NCBI GenBank assembly: GCA_020002185.1
Contig: CM034538.1
Coordinates: 64,267,258 to 64,331,257 of the forward strand
Reading direction: 5' to 3'
Length of the DNA: 64,000 nt
Origin: Paraescarpia echinospica
Taxonomy: Eukaryota > Annelida > Polychaeta > Sabellida > Siboglinidae
The notes beneath the pieces were generated by a model. It saw only the letters and a program-made list of their open reading frames with translations. It was not told the origin of the DNA and made no database searches. Position 1 is the first letter of the stretch. Each line of letters begins with the position of its first letter. Shown here piece by piece: positions 45,560-59,309 of this stretch. The translations under genes and the position numbers were made by a program.

Positions 45560-45612
45560 GGTCCCGGAGATATGGCGCTATAGAAATGCTAGTAATAATA
45601 ATAATAATACTG
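45560..45612 (+). mobile_element. L2/SINE-like tail, copy A
   Basis: GATATGGCGCTATAGAAATG followed by (TAA)n. The same ending type as the L2 tails at 33.2 and 36.8 kb. Confidence 0.5.
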
Positions 45613-45767
45613 ACTGCAGGGCGTTTCGTGATAAAGCACTGGAGGGCAAACTTTCTAAAGGGCACATCCGGTGGTAAAAGCACAGTTTCAGGACTAATTT
45701 CAGTTAATTATTGTCCCGATTATATGCACGCGCTCACTCACGCACACACGTACGCACACTCACACGC

Positions 45768-45838
<71 letters not shown>
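45768..45838. repeat. (CA)n microsatellite, copy A
   Basis: About 35 CA dinucleotides. Confidence 0.97.
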
Positions 45839-45840
<2 letters not shown>

Positions 45841-46339
45841 TGAAGTATACGTTATTGAACTGTGCCTTTTTGAAATATGGGAAGACAAAACAAAAATCAG
45901 AAGAAAAAAACTCAACGCAAGAATCTCACCAAAATGTCACCGGAATAATAATTGTGCAAAGGTACATTACATAACATTTAAAGAATTGTCGTTGCTGTCG
46001 ATACCTTTCAGTTGTGACAACTCAAAAAACAGATCAAACGCTGATGTCTAATCACCTTGTCTATCAAATCAAGCCGTGTCTCCGCTGCCTTTCAACTGCT
46101 GCCGGACTCTCTGAATCTGGTGTTAACGGTAAACGATGATGAACTACTGGACCACAAAACTCTTGTTTAGAGTAAGGGCAACATTGCATTCAATTGTTTC
46201 ATCATCCTGTGGTAGCGACTGCTTGAAGGCATGGGTCGCCAAGCACATCCCGTGACCAGAATTTGGGTCGCAGCCAAAAATAAATAAAAACCGCTGCCTT
46301 ATGTTGTACAAACAGGAGTTGCATAGATGGGAAATATAC

Positions 46340-46530
46340 TGGCGAAAATCGAAGAGACTGTTAAAGACAACACCTAGATTACGAACAGCATCTGACAGTC
46401 ATGCGTATACGACTCAAGCTCACCCGAAGGTGGTCGATGACCCTGTCTCGTTGATGTTTTTTGCCAATAGTAATTAGGTCTGTTTTATCTGGATGTAGCT
46501 TCAAATTTAGTTCGATGTTTTAAACAACGA
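46340..46530 (-). mobile_element. Diverged LINE RT fragment, copy A
   Basis: On the minus strand the frame IELNLKLHPDKTDLITIGKK and HQRDRVIDHLRV resembles the region after the catalytic YxDD of L2-type RTs (LKLNPDKTE-type block). Short and isolated. Confidence 0.4.
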
Positions 46531-46840
46531 TTTTCATTGGATAGCCGCGACCGAGTTGGCGGGTTTTGCACAATGACATTGCCTTAATTTTTGTTGAGCG
46601 GCCCCACTTAAAACACATCGAAATTGTCAATATCATACTTCATGGTTTAAGGTGTAGATGCTAAGGGAAGGATATTTGATCTTTTGCGACGTGTTTCTTG
46701 TCCATTCTAAGCTTTCGTTGCGTTATACAATAAAATAGGTTCAACGTTTTGCATTGACTTTGTATCAGCCTTCTCCGATCAGAAACGATCAGATCATAAC
46801 CGGAACTTCGAATAAAATGACGTGTGGCCGCAGTGACAAT

Positions 46841-46935
46841 GCGGATTACTACGTTAGTAGAATCTACGCGGCTGAGTAATATATATTGGCCCGTCAAATA
46901 GCCTTGTATACGGCTGAACAGTCTGTTTGTAGAAC
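46841..46935. repeat. 95-bp repeat shared with 40741-40836, copy A
   Basis: See 40741. Confidence 0.7.
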
Positions 46936-47076
46936 TAATGACCCAGCTATCAGATAGACAGCTTACTGACATCCGTCCAGCGAGATCGCTAACACGTCAA
47001 GTCAAGATTAAATTTGACAGTTCTGATGTATATTCATATTGCTGTCATATGACACCCAAATAATATCACATACACT

Positions 47077-47358
47077 TACGCTCGCACGCACGCACGCACA
47101 CACGAACACACATACACACGCGCGCGCGCTCACACACACTCATATTCGGGCGCACACGCACACACACATATATACATACATCTACACTCACATAAGTGCG
47201 CGTGCACACACACATGCACGCACGCACACACACACTCGCACATACACAAACAAACACACACGCACGCATGCACACGCACGCACTCACGAACGAACGACGC
47301 ACGCATGGATGCACGCACACATACACACACGCGCGCGCACGCACGCACGCACGCATAC
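47077..47358. repeat. Compound CA/CGCA microsatellite, copy A
   Basis: Imperfect CACA, CGCA and CATA tract with CGAACGAACGACGC interruptions. Long open frames on both strands here are artefacts. Confidence 0.95.
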
Positions 47359-47696
47359 ATAAATACTGCAATTTTTCGAGGAATGTCATAATGCATCCAT
47401 AAATTTGATGTTAACAAGTTTCGGCGTTAGGGTAATTTGTTCAAGGCTACATAAGATGTGGACCAGGCACAGTATGCCACGAGAACGCTGACACCAAACA
47501 AATAAATGGTTGTCGATATTACGTACGAAAATTATGATCCATAAGTAAAAACGAATTGTTATAACATCTCATTTCTCGTTGATCGGAAACAATAGGGGCG
47601 GATAATTCGCCAGTAATTATGTTTGTAATGTGACCGGGCATAACATAAATGAACGTAATCGCGTGTTATTATGGTCAATTGCGATATATAGAGGCT

Positions 47697-48671
47697 TACG
47701 GTGTCCCAATGTACACCCTCTCCAGCCCTACGGTGTACCAATGTAAACCCTCTCCAGACCCACGGTGTACCAGTGTACACCCTCTCCAACCCCACGGCGT
47801 ACCAATGTACACCCTCTCCAGACCCACGGTGTACCGGTGTACACCCTCTCCAACCCTACGGTGTCCCAATGTACACCCTCTCCAGCCCTATGGTGTACCA
47901 ATGTACACCCTCTCCAGACCCACGGTGTACCAGTGTACACCCTCTTCAACCCCACGGCGTACCAATGTACACCCTCTCCAAACCTACGGTGTACCAATGT
48001 ACATCCTCTCCAGACCCACGGTGTACCAGTGTACACCCTCTCCAACCCTACGGTGTACCAATGTGCACCCTCTCCAACTCCACGGTGTACAAATGTACAC
48101 CCTCTCCAACCCTATGGTGTACCAATGTACAAACTCTCCAACCCCACGGCGTACCAATGTAGACCATCTCCAACCCTACGGTGTACCAATGTACACCCTC
48201 TCCAGACCCACGGTGTACCAGTGTACACCCTCTCCAACCCTACGGTGTACTAATGTACATCCTCTCCAACCCCATGGTGTACCAATGTACACCCTCTTCA
48301 ACACCACGGTGTATCAATGTACACCCTCCCAAACCCTATTGTGTACCAATGTACACCCTCTCCAACCCCACGGTGTATCAATGTACACCCTCCCCAACCC
48401 TACGGTGTACCAATGTAACCCTCTCCAACCCCATGGTGTATCAATGTACACCCTCTCCAACCCCATGGTGTACCAATGTACACCCTCTTCAACCCCACGG
48501 TATATCAATGTACACCCTCTCCAACCCCACGGTGTATCAATGTACACCCTCTCCAACCCCACGGTGTATCAATGTACACCCTCCCCAACCCTACTGTGTA
48601 CCAATGTACACCCTCTCCAACCCCACGGTGTATCAATGTACATCCTCCCCAACCCCACGGTGTGTCAATGT
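47697..48671. repeat. 32-bp minisatellite, array 2
   Basis: About 30 units, same unit type and variant order as 42220 onward in array 1, with several units deleted. Confidence 0.97.
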
Positions 48672-48883
48672 TTTGCAATCAAGTGGTGCGTTTAAATATA
48701 AACAATGTAACAACTGTGTGGGTTAATCATTAGGGTGTTAGAAAATAGCTCGTTGTTGGGTAGAGTACAATAGGGGTGTTTAAGCCTCGAGTATCGCATG
48801 CATGCACTTTTACGAATAGGTGTGTCATTGAGGTAAATATTCACCACCCATATATCTACTGACGACCTCGATTAATTCACATA

Positions 48884-51134
48884 CACGGTGTGACAAGTAC
48901 TTTTTGAAAGGCTCAACGTTATTTATAATCATAAATAAGAATAAAACTTGTGAAATTATTTGTTGTGTTATAACACCTTTAGGGGAATCGTCAGCAGCCT
49001 TCAAACAGCTGAGGAAAATTTGGAACAACAAGAAATTTATCTTGAAATCTAAACTCCGCTTTTATAACTCAAACGTTATACCAACCCTCCATTATGGATG
49101 TGAAACATGGCAGCTAAAACAAGCCAAAAAACAAAATTGATGCATTCGACACTAAATGCCTGCGAAAGATCTTGACATACACTGGGGCGACCACGTGACG
49201 AATATAGATGTCCGGGTACGATCAGGACAACCTCTGGCATAATATACTATCTGCAGAAGACGAATAAGCTGTCTCGGCCATATCACAAGGCTCCCACCTA
49301 CTAGACCTGCCCAACAAGCGCTATGGTGGATTCCTGCTGGCTAGAGAAAGAGGGGACATGGCATATATATAATTTATATGGTTATTTGTGTCGACTGATT
49401 TGCATTTGCGTAGTAGACACCCTGAATGCGCTGTAGGCGAACCGCGACGAATAACAAGTATTCTTGGTAATTGGACTAAATATAAAAGAAAGTGGTTTGT
49501 GGTTTAAACATAATGTTACCCACGCATGACATATGGTCTAGTTAAAACAGTTACGCAGCCTTGAACTAATAATCGGACGAGAGCGATTACACAAGAACTA
49601 ATTTTGTTCACAACATTGTCATTGCGTGCAAGTATCCTTTATTGCTCTAGTGAAAACACGTGCGCAAGTTTGACTTCGTAATCTGATGTGAACGATTACT
49701 GCGGACCTTATGTTGTCACAATTTTGAACTTATCGGACTTATGTCTTGTGTCCTGTGGACAAAGTATCCAGGGATCAGAATACCCCGCCTATTCCCTTCC
49801 CGCCACGGTAACTGGCCCATCCTCTCACTCTTCTCTCTCTGCTGTCCACCATGTTCAATGATGACACCATGTAGGGGGGGGGGTGGTCCTCATGCTTTGC
49901 TCTTCGGTGAGAGTCTTATTTGTGCGACCTCTGCCGCAGTCGTCACAGAAGACGGTAGGTACAAGAAGCACCCAGAAGGCCATGCCGACGATCGTGGTCA
50001 TGTTGATATTTTGGTCTTAACTTTTCTTCTATGTGTATCTGCTGTGTATGGCCCACCTCCACTGTTGGCAGTCCCGTGCAGTTGATTCCCACATGTCTAC
50101 AGGGATGTGTGTGGCTTTTAGGTGTCTTTTAACCACATCTTTGTACCTCAAGCGTTGTCCACCACGAAAGTGTTTCCAGTTGGATAACTCGCCATGGAAC
50201 ACAGCCTTTGGGAGTCTGTTGCTGCTCATTCGGGTGACATGTCCAGTCCAGCGAAATTGGAATGCAGTCAGAATGGCTTCTATATTTGACACATTGGCCT
50301 ATTTAAACATTTCTACATTTGAAATGTGATATTTTCGTGAGATCCGAAGGAGTTAGCTTTGATGCCGGAGATGCGCTTGTAAAAGTTTTCTGATGTGCCA
50401 ATATGTATGTCTCACCTCAGTACAGTAGTGTTGAAAGTACAATCGCCGTGTACACCTTGCACTTTGTGGAGATTGTTGTGCCACGTTGTGACCATACGCG
50501 TTTCCATATTCAAGAATCCTCCAAAAGCTACCGAGGCAGCATGTTTGCGGTTGTTAATGTCCATATCAATGGTGTGGTCAGATGAAGAACTTCAAGTATG
50601 TGAAGTTCTTGACTGACTTTAGTGAGATGCAATATATTTTATGTGTGGATCAATTGAAGTGTGTCCTTGTGTGGGTTGGTAGAGTGTCACAGTTTTCTTT
50701 GTACTGCTTGTAACGTCCAAACAAAGTTGCAGCTTATTCAAGTGTAGGATCTAAATTTGTTACTGTATGTATGTATCAACTACAGTGTTTTCATGCAATA
50801 ATGTTTTCAAATATAGACATGAAACTACATAATGTTTGTATAGAATACTTTCAAAAACATATTGGTTGTTGTTGTTGTTATTTTCTGGGTTTTGCCTTAT
50901 TGATTTTATAAAGAGAACGCTATCTCGGTAGTTTTATCCCACGGTATTGAGCCAGTGTATTTATGACTGTACCGGTGCATCCGGTATGAAGGCAATAACA
51001 TTTAAAACTTTTGGTAGAACACATGCCGAAATCGATAAATGGTGTTATAACACAAAAATAAATTTCACAAGTTTTATTCTTATTTATGATTATCAGTAAA
51101 GTTCAGCGTTTCAAAAAGGACTTGTCACACCGTG
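48884..51134. mobile_element. TIR element, copy B
   Basis: Same ends and ATA flanks (51135-51137 on the right) as 43215-45441. Confidence 0.75.
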
Positions 51135-51460
51135 ATAACGAACAATGTGACTTATTATTAGGCAGTGGACGTGCATACGTGCATACGTGCATACGTGCAC
51201 GACTTGTATGCACTCGTCATCGCTTACATCATTACGCGCCTATGAACGGGCTGGTCCCGGAGATATGGCGCTATAGAAATGCTAGTAATAATAATAATAA
51301 TACTGACTGCAGGGCGTTTCGTGATAAAGCACTGGAGGGCAAACTTTCTAAAGGGCACATCCGGTGGTAAAAGCACAGTTTCAGGACTAATTTCAGTTAA
51401 TTATTGTCCCGATTATATGCACGCGCTCACTCACGCACACACGTACGCACACTCACACGC

Positions 51461-51533
<73 letters not shown>

Positions 51534-53389
51534 TGAAGTATACGTTATTGAACTGTGCCTTTTTGAAATATGGGAAGACAAAACAAAAATCAGAAGAAAA
51601 AAACTCAACGCAAGAATCTCACCAAAATGTCACCGGAATAATAATTGTGCAAAGGTACATTACATAACATTTAAAGAATTGTCGTTGCTGTCGATACCTT
51701 TCAGTTGTGACAACTCAAAAAACAGATCAAACGCTGATGTCTAATCACCTTGTCTATCAAATCAAGCCGTGTCTCCGCTGCCTTTCAACTGCTGCCGGAC
51801 TCTCTGAATCTGGTGTTAACGGTAAACGATGATGAACTACTGGACCACAAAACTCTTGTTTAGAGTAAGGGCAACATTGCATTCAATTGTTTCATCATCC
51901 TGTGGTAGCGACTGCTTGAAGGCATGGGTCGCCAAGCACATCCCGTGACCAGAATTTGGGTCGCAGCCAAAAATAAATAAAAACCGCTGCCTTATGTTGT
52001 ACAAACAGGAGTTGCATAGATGGGAAATATACTGGCGAAAATCGAAGAGACTGTTAAAGACAACACCTAGATTACGAACAGCATCTGACAGTCATGCGTA
52101 TACGACTCAAGCTCACCCGAAGGTGGTCGATGACCCTGTCTCGTTGATGTTTTTTGCCAATAGTAATTAGGTCTGTTTTATCTGGATGTAGCTTCAAATT
52201 TAGTTCGATGTTTTAAACAACGATTTTCATTGGATAGCCGCGACCGAGTTGGCGGGTTTTGCACAATGACATTGCCTTAATTTTTGTTGAGCGGCCCCAC
52301 TTAAAACACATCGAAATTGTCAATATCATACTTCATGGTTTAAGGTGTAGATGCTAAGGGAAGGATATTTGATCTTTTGCGACGTGTTTCTTGTCCATTC
52401 TAAGCTTTCGTTGCGTTATACAATAAAATAGGTTCAACGTTTTGCATTGACTTTGTATCAGCCTTCTCCGATCAGAAACGATCAGATCATAACCGGAACT
52501 TCGAATAAAATGACGTGTGGCCGCAGTGACAATGCGGATTACTACGTTAGTAGAATCTACGCGGCTGAGTAATATATATTGGCCCGTCAAATAGCCTTGT
52601 ATACGGCTGAACAGTCTGTTTGTAGAACTAATGACCCAGCTATCAGATAGACAGCTTACTGACATCCGTCCAGCGAGATCGCTAACACGTCAAGTCAAGA
52701 TTAAATTTGACAGTTCTGATGTATATTCATATTGCTGTCATATGACACCCAAATAATATCACATACACTTACGCTCGCACGCACGCACGCACACACGAAC
52801 ACACATACACACGCGCGCGCGCTCACACACACTCATATTCGGGCGCACACGCACACACACATATATACATACATCTACACTCACATAAGTGCGCGTGCAC
52901 ACACACATGCACGCACGCACACACACACTCGCACATACACAAACAAACACACACGCACGCATGCACACGCACGCACTCACGAACGAACGACGCACGCATG
53001 GATGCACGCACACATACACACACGCGCGCGCACGCACGCACGCACGCATACATAAATACTGCAATTTTTCGAGGAATGTCATAATGCATCCATAAATTTG
53101 ATGTTAACAAGTTTCGGCGTTAGGGTAATTTGTTCAAGGCTACATAAGATGTGGACCAGGCACAGTATGCCACGAGAACGCTGACACCAAACAAATAAAT
53201 GGTTGTCGATATTACGTACGAAAATTATGATCCATAAGTAAAAACGAATTGTTATAACATCTCATTTCTCGTTGATCGGAAACAATAGGGGCGGATAATT
53301 CGCCAGTAATTATGTTTGTAATGTGACCGGGCATAACATAAATGAACGTAATCGCGTGTTATTATGGTCAATTGCGATATATAGAGGCT

Positions 53390-54364
53390 TACGGTGTCCC
53401 AATGTACACCCTCTCCAGCCCTACGGTGTACCAATGTAAACCCTCTCCAGACCCACGGTGTACCAGTGTACACCCTCTCCAACCCCACGGCGTACCAATG
53501 TACACCCTCTCCAGACCCACGGTGTACCGGTGTACACCCTCTCCAACCCTACGGTGTCCCAATGTACACCCTCTCCAGCCCTATGGTGTACCAATGTACA
53601 CCCTCTCCAGACCCACGGTGTACCAGTGTACACCCTCTTCAACCCCACGGCGTACCAATGTACACCCTCTCCAAACCTACGGTGTACCAATGTACATCCT
53701 CTCCAGACCCACGGTGTACCAGTGTACACCCTCTCCAACCCTACGGTGTACCAATGTGCACCCTCTCCAACTCCACGGTGTACAAATGTACACCCTCTCC
53801 AACCCTATGGTGTACCAATGTACAAACTCTCCAACCCCACGGCGTACCAATGTAGACCATCTCCAACCCTACGGTGTACCAATGTACACCCTCTCCAGAC
53901 CCACGGTGTACCAGTGTACACCCTCTCCAACCCTACGGTGTACTAATGTACATCCTCTCCAACCCCATGGTGTACCAATGTACACCCTCTTCAACACCAC
54001 GGTGTATCAATGTACACCCTCCCAAACCCTATTGTGTACCAATGTACACCCTCTCCAACCCCACGGTGTATCAATGTACACCCTCCCCAACCCTACGGTG
54101 TACCAATGTAACCCTCTCCAACCCCATGGTGTATCAATGTACACCCTCTCCAACCCCATGGTGTACCAATGTACACCCTCTTCAACCCCACGGTATATCA
54201 ATGTACACCCTCTCCAACCCCACGGTGTATCAATGTACACCCTCTCCAACCCCACGGTGTATCAATGTACACCCTCCCCAACCCTACTGTGTACCAATGT
54301 ACACCCTCTCCAACCCCACGGTGTATCAATGTACATCCTCCCCAACCCCACGGTGTGTCAATGT
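53390..54364. repeat. 32-bp minisatellite, array 3
   Basis: Base-for-base the same array as 47697-48671 as far as I can compare by eye. Confidence 0.97.
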
Positions 54365-54576
54365 TTTGCAATCAAGTGGTGCGTTTAAATATAAACAATG
54401 TAACAACTGTGTGGGTTAATCATTAGGGTGTTAGAAAATAGCTCGTTGTTGGGTAGAGTACAATAGGGGTGTTTAAGCCTCGAGTATCGCATGCATGCAC
54501 TTTTACGAATAGGTGTGTCATTGAGGTAAATATTCACCACCCATATATCTACTGACGACCTCGATTAATTCACATA

Positions 54577-56828
54577 CACGGTGTGACAAGTACTTTTTGA
54601 AAGGCTCAACGTTATTTATAATCATAAATAAGAATAAAACTTGTGAAATTATTTGTTGTGTTATAACACCTTTAGGGGAATCGTCAGCAGCCTTCAAACA
54701 GCTGAGGAAAATTTGGAACAACAAGAAATTTATCTTGAAATCTAAACTCCGCTTTTATAACTCAAACGTTATACCAACCCTCCATTATGGATGTGAAACA
54801 TGGCAGCTAAAACAAGCCAAAAAACAAAATTGATGCATTCGACACTAAATGCCTGCGAAAGATCTTGACATACACTGGGGCGACCACGTGACGAATATAG
54901 ATGTCCGGGTACGATCAGGACAACCTCTGGCATAATATACTATCTGCAGAAGACGAATAAGCTGTCTCGGCCATATCACAAGGCTCCCACCTACTAGACC
55001 TGCCCAACAAGCGCTATGGTGGATTCCTGCTGGCTAGAGAAAGAGGGGACATGGCATATATATAATTTATATGGTTATTTGTGTCGACTGATTTGCATTT
55101 GCGTAGTAGACACCCTGAATGCGCTGTAGGCGAACCGCGACGAATAACAAGTATTCTTGGTAATTGGACTAAATATAAAAGAAAGTGGTTTGTGGTTTAA
55201 ACATAATGTTACCCACGCATGACATATGGTCTAGTTAAAACAGTTACGCAGCCTTGAACTAATAATCGGACGAGAGCGATTACACAAGAACTAATTTTGT
55301 TCACAACATTGTCATTGCGTGCAAGTATCCTTTATTGCTCTAGTGAAAACACGTGCGCAAGTTTGACTTCGTAATCTGATGTGAACGATTACTGCGGACC
55401 TTATGTTGTCACAATTTTGAACTTATCGGACTTATGTCTTGTGTCCTGTGGACAAAGTATCCAGGGATCAGAATACCCCGCCTATTCCCTTCCCGCCACG
55501 GTAACTGGCCCATCCTCTCACTCTTCTCTCTCTGCTGTCCACCATGTTCAATGATGACACCATGTAGGGGGGGGGGGTGGTCCTCATGCTTTGCTCTTCG
55601 GTGAGAGTCTTATTTGTGCGACCTCTGCCGCAGTCGTCACAGAAGACGGTAGGTACAAGAAGCACCCAGAAGGCCATGCCGACGATCGTGGTCATGTTGA
55701 TATTTTGGTCTTAACTTTTCTTCTATGTGTATCTGCTGTGTATGGCCCACCTCCACTGTTGGCAGTCCCGTGCAGTTGATTCCCACATGTCTACAGGGAT
55801 GTGTGTGGCTTTTAGGTGTCTTTTAACCACATCTTTGTACCTCAAGCGTTGTCCACCACGAAAGTGTTTCCAGTTGGATAACACGCCATGGAACACAGCC
55901 TTTGGGAGTCTGTTGCTGCTCATTCGGGTGACATGTCCAGTCCAGCGAAATTGGAATGCAGTCAGAATGGCTTCTATATTTGACACATTGGCCTATTTAA
56001 ACATTTCTACATTTGAAATGTGATATTTTCGTGAGATCCGAAGGAGTTAGCTTTGATGCCGGAGATGCGCTTGTAAAAGTTTTCTGATGTGCCAATATGT
56101 ATGTCTCACCTCAGTACAGTAGTGCTGAAAGTACAATCGCCGTGTACACCTTGCACTTTGAGGAGATTGTTGTGCCACGTTGTGACCATACGCGTTTCCA
56201 TATTCAAGAATCCTCCAAAAGCTACCGAGGCAGCATGTTTGCGGTTGTTAATGTCCATATCAATGGTGTGGTCAGATGAAGAACTTCAAGTATGTGAAGT
56301 TCTTGACTGACTTTAGTGAGATGCAATATATTTTATGTGTGGATCAATTGAAGTGTGTCCTTGTGTGGGTTGGTAGAGTGTCACAGTTTTCTTTGTACTG
56401 CTTGTAACGTCCAAACAAAGTTGCAGCTTATTCAAGTGTAGGATCTAAATTTGTTACTGTATGTATGTATCAACTACAGTGTTTTCATGCAATAATGTTT
56501 TCAAAAAATATAGACATGAAACTACATAATGTTTGTATAGAATACTTTCAAAAACATATTGGTTGTTGTTGTTATTTTCTGGGTTTTGCCTTATTGATTT
56601 TACAAAGAGAACGCTATCTCGGTAGTTTTATCCCACGGTATTGAGCCAGTGTATTTATGACTGTACCGTTGCATCCGGTATGAAGGCAATAACATTTAAA
56701 ACTTTTGGTAGAACACATGCCGAAATCGATAAATGGTGTTATAACACAAAAATAAATTTCACAAGTTTTATTCTTATTTATGATTATCAGTAAAGTTCAG
56801 CGTTTCAAAAAGGACTTGTCACACCGTG
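54577..56828. mobile_element. TIR element, copy C
   Basis: Same ends as 43215-45441, followed by ATA at 56829-56831. Confidence 0.75.
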
Positions 56829-57143
56829 ATAACGAACAATGTGACTTATTATTAGGCAGTGGACGTGCATACGTGCATACGTGCACGACTTGTATGCACT
56901 CGTCATCGCTTACATCATTACGCGCCTGGGAACGGGCTGGTCCCGGAGATATGGCGCTATAGAAATGCTAGTAATAATAATAATAATACTGACTGCAGGG
57001 CGTTTCGTGATAAAGCACTGGAGGGCAAACTTTCTAAAGGGCACATCCGGTGGTAAAAGCACAGTTTCAGGACTAATTTCATTTAATTATTGTCCCGATT
57101 ATATGCACGCGCTCACTCACGCACACACGTACGCACACTCACA

Positions 57144-57217
<74 letters not shown>

Positions 57218-59158
57218 TGAAGTATACGTTATTGAACTGTGCCTTTTTGAAATATGGGAAGACAAAACAAAAATCAGAAGAAAAAAACTCAACGCAAGAA
57301 TCTCACCAAAATGTCACCGGAATAATAATTGTGCAAAGGTACATTACATAACATTTAAAGAATTGTCGTTGCTGTCGATACCTTTCAGTTGTGACAACTC
57401 AAAAAACAGATCAAACGCTGATGACTAATCACCTTGTCTATCAAATCAAGCCGTGTCTCCGCTGCCTTTCAACTGCTGCCGGACTCTCTGAATCTGGTGT
57501 TAACGGTAAACGATGATGAACTACTGGACCACAAAACTCTTGTTTAGAGTAAGGGCAACATTGCGTTCAATTGTTTCATCATCCTGTGGTAGCGACTGCT
57601 TGAAGGCATGGGTCGCCAAGCACATCCCGTGACCAGAATTTGGGTCACAGCCAAAAATAAATAAAAACCGCTGCCTTATGTTGTACAAACAGGAGTTGCA
57701 TAGATGGGAAATATACTGGCGAAAATCGAAGAGACTGTTAAAGACAACACCTAGATTACGAACAGCATCTGACAGTCATGCGTATACGACTCAAGCTCAC
57801 CCGAAGGTGGTCGATGACCCTGTCTCGTTGATGTTTTTTGCCAATAGTAATTAGGTCTGTTTTATCTGGATGTAGCTTCAAATTTAGTTCGATGTTTTAA
57901 ACAACGATTTTCATTGGATAGCCGCGACCGAGTTGGCGGGTTTTGCACAATGACATTGCCTTAATTTTTGTTGAGCGGCCCCACTGAAAACACATCGAAA
58001 TTGTCAATATCATACTTCATGGTTTAAGGTGTAGATGCTAAGGGAAGGATATTTGATCTTTTGCGACGTGTTTCTTGTCCATTCTAAGCTTTCGTTGCGT
58101 TATACAATAAAATAGGTTCAACGTATTGCATTGACTTTGTATCAGCCTTCTCCGATCAGAAACGATCAGATCATAACCGGAACTTCGAAAAAAATGACGT
58201 GTGGCCGCAGTGACGATGCGGATTACTACGTTAGTAGAATCTACGCGGCTGAGTAATATATATTGGCCCGTCAAATAGCCTTGTATACGGCTGAACAGTC
58301 TGTTTGTAGAACTAATGACCCAGCTATCAGATAGACAGCTTACTGACATCCGTCCAGCGAGATCGCTAACACGTCAAGTCAAGATTAAATTTGACAGTTC
58401 TGATGTATATTCATATTGCTGTCATATGACACCCAAATAATATCACATCCACTTACGCTCGCACGCACGCACGCACGCGCACACGAACACACATACACAC
58501 GCGCGCGCGCTCACACACACTCATATTCGGGCGCACACGCACACACACATATATACATACATCTACACTCACATAAGTGCGCGTGCACACACACATGCAC
58601 GCACGCACACACACACTCGCACATACACAAACAAACACACACGCACGCATGCACACGCACGCACTCACGAACGAACGACGCACGCATGGATGCACGCACA
58701 CATACACACACGCGCGCGCACGCACGCACGCATACATAAATACTGCAATTTTTCGAGGAATGTCATAATGCATCCATAAATTTGATGTTAACAAGTTTCG
58801 GCGTTAGGGTAATTTGTTCAAGGCTACATAAGATGTGGACCAGGCACAGTATGCCACGAGAACGCTGACACCAAACAAATAAATGGTTGTCGATATTACG
58901 TACGAAAATTATGATCCATAAGTAAAAACGAATTGTTATAACATCTCATTTCTAGTTGATCGGAAACAATAGGGGCGGATAATTCGCCAGTAATTATGTT
59001 TGTAATGTGACCGGGCATAACATAAATGAACGTAATCGCGTGTTATTATGGTCAATTGCGATATATAGAGGCTCATTTACAGTTCCACTGCAATTACGTG
59101 TGGTAACTCTTCCATTGTCGCTGGTTTTGCTATCATTTTAGCATGTAGTGTTTCGTAT

Positions 59159-59166
59159 TATATAAG
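59159..59166 (+). promoter_or_regulatory. TATA box of the vWA-protein gene
   Basis: TATATAAG, 118 bp upstream of the ATG. A start near 59190-59196 (CCACATTG) would give normal spacing. It lies 86 bp beyond the end of triplicated copy C. Confidence 0.65.
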
Positions 59167-59189
59167 CAGTCGGCAGTTGACGCTGCCAG

Positions 59190-59300
59190 CCACATTGTGC
59201 CAGGATAGCTGCTGGTTAAGGCTGTGTTTGTTAGATTTACAACTAGACCGAGGCAGTGCACCAGAGAGACGCCATCATGGGCAGTTTGTCCTTTGCATTG
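59190..59300 (+). CDS. Secreted vWA-domain protein, exon 1
   Basis: After a short 5' UTR, an ATG at 59277 in good context (GCCATCATGG) encodes MGSLSFAL and ends at a perfect donor (GTAAGT at 59301). The hydrophobic start suggests the first half of a signal peptide. Phase 0. TATA box, leader length and donor together make this a convincing first exon; the coding part is only 24 nt. Confidence 0.65.
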
Positions 59301-59309
59301 GTAAGTACG

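Larger units (their letters stand above)
42220..47696. repeat. Triplicated unit, copy A
   Basis: 5,477 bp: minisatellite plus about 4.7 kb. It lacks an 18-bp segment found in copies B and C (after CGGACGAGA near 43913), so it is the most distant copy. The right joint is GAGGCT|TACGGTG at 47696/47697. Confidence 0.9.
47697..53389. repeat. Triplicated unit, copy B
   Basis: 5,693 bp, nearly identical to copy C. Internal equivalents: TIR element 48884-51134, LINE fragments about 48989-49360 (+) and 49840-50613 (-), (CA)n 51461-51531, compound CA tract 52770-53051. Confidence 0.92.
53390..59073. repeat. Triplicated unit, copy C
   Basis: 5,684 bp. Differs from B by scattered substitutions, microsatellite lengths and a longer G run near 55567. 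At 59073 GAGGCT continues into unique sequence (CATTTACAG), so this right end is the ancestral junction. Equivalents: LINE fragments about 54682-55050 (+) and 55530-56307 (-), (CA)n 57146-57214, compound CA tract about 58454-58735. Confidence 0.92.

Noticed and set aside
46661..46972. A minus-strand ORF of 103 codons conserved in all three copies
   Set aside because: Conservation is due to the recent triplication; composition looks random and it overlaps a dispersed repeat.
47039..47417. His/Thr-rich and Cys/Val-rich frames, repeated in copies B and C
   Set aside because: Translated compound CA repeats.
42220..59073. A CRISPR-like array because of regularly spaced short repeats
   Set aside because: The units are contiguous 31-32-bp minisatellite copies without unique spacers, in a eukaryotic genome.
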